DNA of 64,000 nucleotides from positions 36,443,501 through 36,507,500 of the forward strand of contig NC_065886.2 in assembly GCF_932274485.2 (NCBI RefSeq), in the 5' to 3' direction. Under the pieces are notes generated by a model. It worked only from the letters and a program-made list of their open reading frames with translations, did no database searches and was not told the DNA's origin. A program made the position numbers and the translations under genes. The stretch is from Patella vulgata (Eukaryota > Mollusca > Gastropoda > Patellidae). This document shows, piece by piece, positions 63,232 to 64,000 of this stretch; the stretch's first letter is position 1, and each line of letters starts with the position of its first letter.

Positions 63232-64000
63232 TCAAGACTAGAGACGCCTAGACAAACGCCTTTCAGTAATAAACTGTAATTGCATTCCATGAATTTGTAT
63301 CCTGTTCACTTCCATTTCATTTACTAGATATCATTGAAACAATTTATTCAGAAGAATTTAAGGGGCGTGGTTGGTTGGTAAGATTTTTATCTTTTTGTCG
63401 ACCTTTTTTGAAGATTTATAAGAGAAGTAACGAATTTGTTTCTATTGGTCTTGTTTTAAAATGATTCTTGTTTCAACAACAAAATATGTCGTATATTGAT
63501 ATAGGCCAGACGAGAATCAACACTTATATAAACGTTACCGATGTCTTTCTTAACTTCAACTAATTTATTCATTAAGTTATTTATCGCTACGGCGGCTCGA
63601 TATATGAATCCTTTTCATTATATTGCACAGATGCTAAAATATTAATAATAGACAAACAGAACGCGGCTATTAGTCAATATTGACTTATAGATTCAAGTCG
63701 CTCCTATTATTCTTAAGTTTGCTGATCTGGGATGTTCATCAATGCAGCTATTGACGACAACATAAAGATGCAGACCTAGAAAAAATATATTCATATATTT
63801 ATTTTATCCTGGACAAATATTTATACGGATTGATCATTAATCAACCTTTTTCCTGGCTTTTATACACCGATGTTTTGTAAGTCAGTTGTGTTTGTAAGAA
63901 ACCACAAGAAATCGTTTTTGATCAGAAAAGTTTTCAGTGTTTTCAGATATATATATACGAACTGCAGTAACGTCATTCTCTATACAATGGCGATTACTAA
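63232..64000. other. No recognised feature
   Basis: AT-rich to the end of the window; no repeat hallmark or credible frame. Confidence 0.4.

Overview
The window looks like gene-poor, AT-rich intergenic or intronic DNA from an animal, most likely a mollusc or another lophotrochozoan. That assignment is an inference from the repeat style (dense tRNA-headed SINEs, (CT)n and (ATTTC)n tails, many minisatellites); nothing here fixes the species. No protein-coding gene can be recognised. The longer open frames lie inside SINEs or tandem repeats or match no family I know. There are no rRNA genes, functional tRNA genes or CRISPR arrays, and no recognisable retroviral, LTR or Polinton-type remains.

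SINEs dominate. Family A (about 375 bp, roughly 40 copies or fragments) has a tRNA-like head (TGGCTCAGTGAGTAAGACG, then GTGTTCGATCC), linker blocks GCCGAGAAAGTTCATC and CCCCCTTGTCAGTGG, body blocks GTCGTTCGGATG and TTGGAATTCGATATAAGAGT, and the 3' end AGTAGGACGTTAAACCCC followed by (ATTTC)n. Family B (about 260 bp, roughly 20 copies) has a class II (Leu/Ser-like) tRNA head (TGGCCGAATGGTTAACGCG, then GGTTTCGATTCCCC), a conserved core around CCTCGTGGGTTTTCTCCGGG, the block TTAGTCCCGAAATGACCTAG, and the 3' end GAGTGGACGTTAAAC followed by (CT)n. A third type (AB) joins an A-like body to a B-like tail. Three further dispersed repeats, called C, D and E here, occur two to four times each. Several copies have clear target-site duplications, and one A copy sits inside a D copy.

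DNA transposons are represented by an internally deleted mariner relic (41005-41838) with readable transposase ends and terminal inverted repeats, by a TTAA-flanked foldback/MITE with long inverted arms (6493-7056), and by two further candidate MITEs (34580-34974, 39368-39716). Tandem repeats are abundant, mostly with 35-60 bp units. They include a 90-bp higher-order array at 14705-15370 and a 42-bp array at 29185-29690 whose period is divisible by three, so it stays open in three frames.

The only hints of host genes are a TATA box plus signal-peptide-like start plus splice donor at 14377-14608, and a CCAAT/TATA cluster at 42395-42575. Both are weak. SINE, MITE and tandem-array boundaries are read by eye and may be off by several bases.
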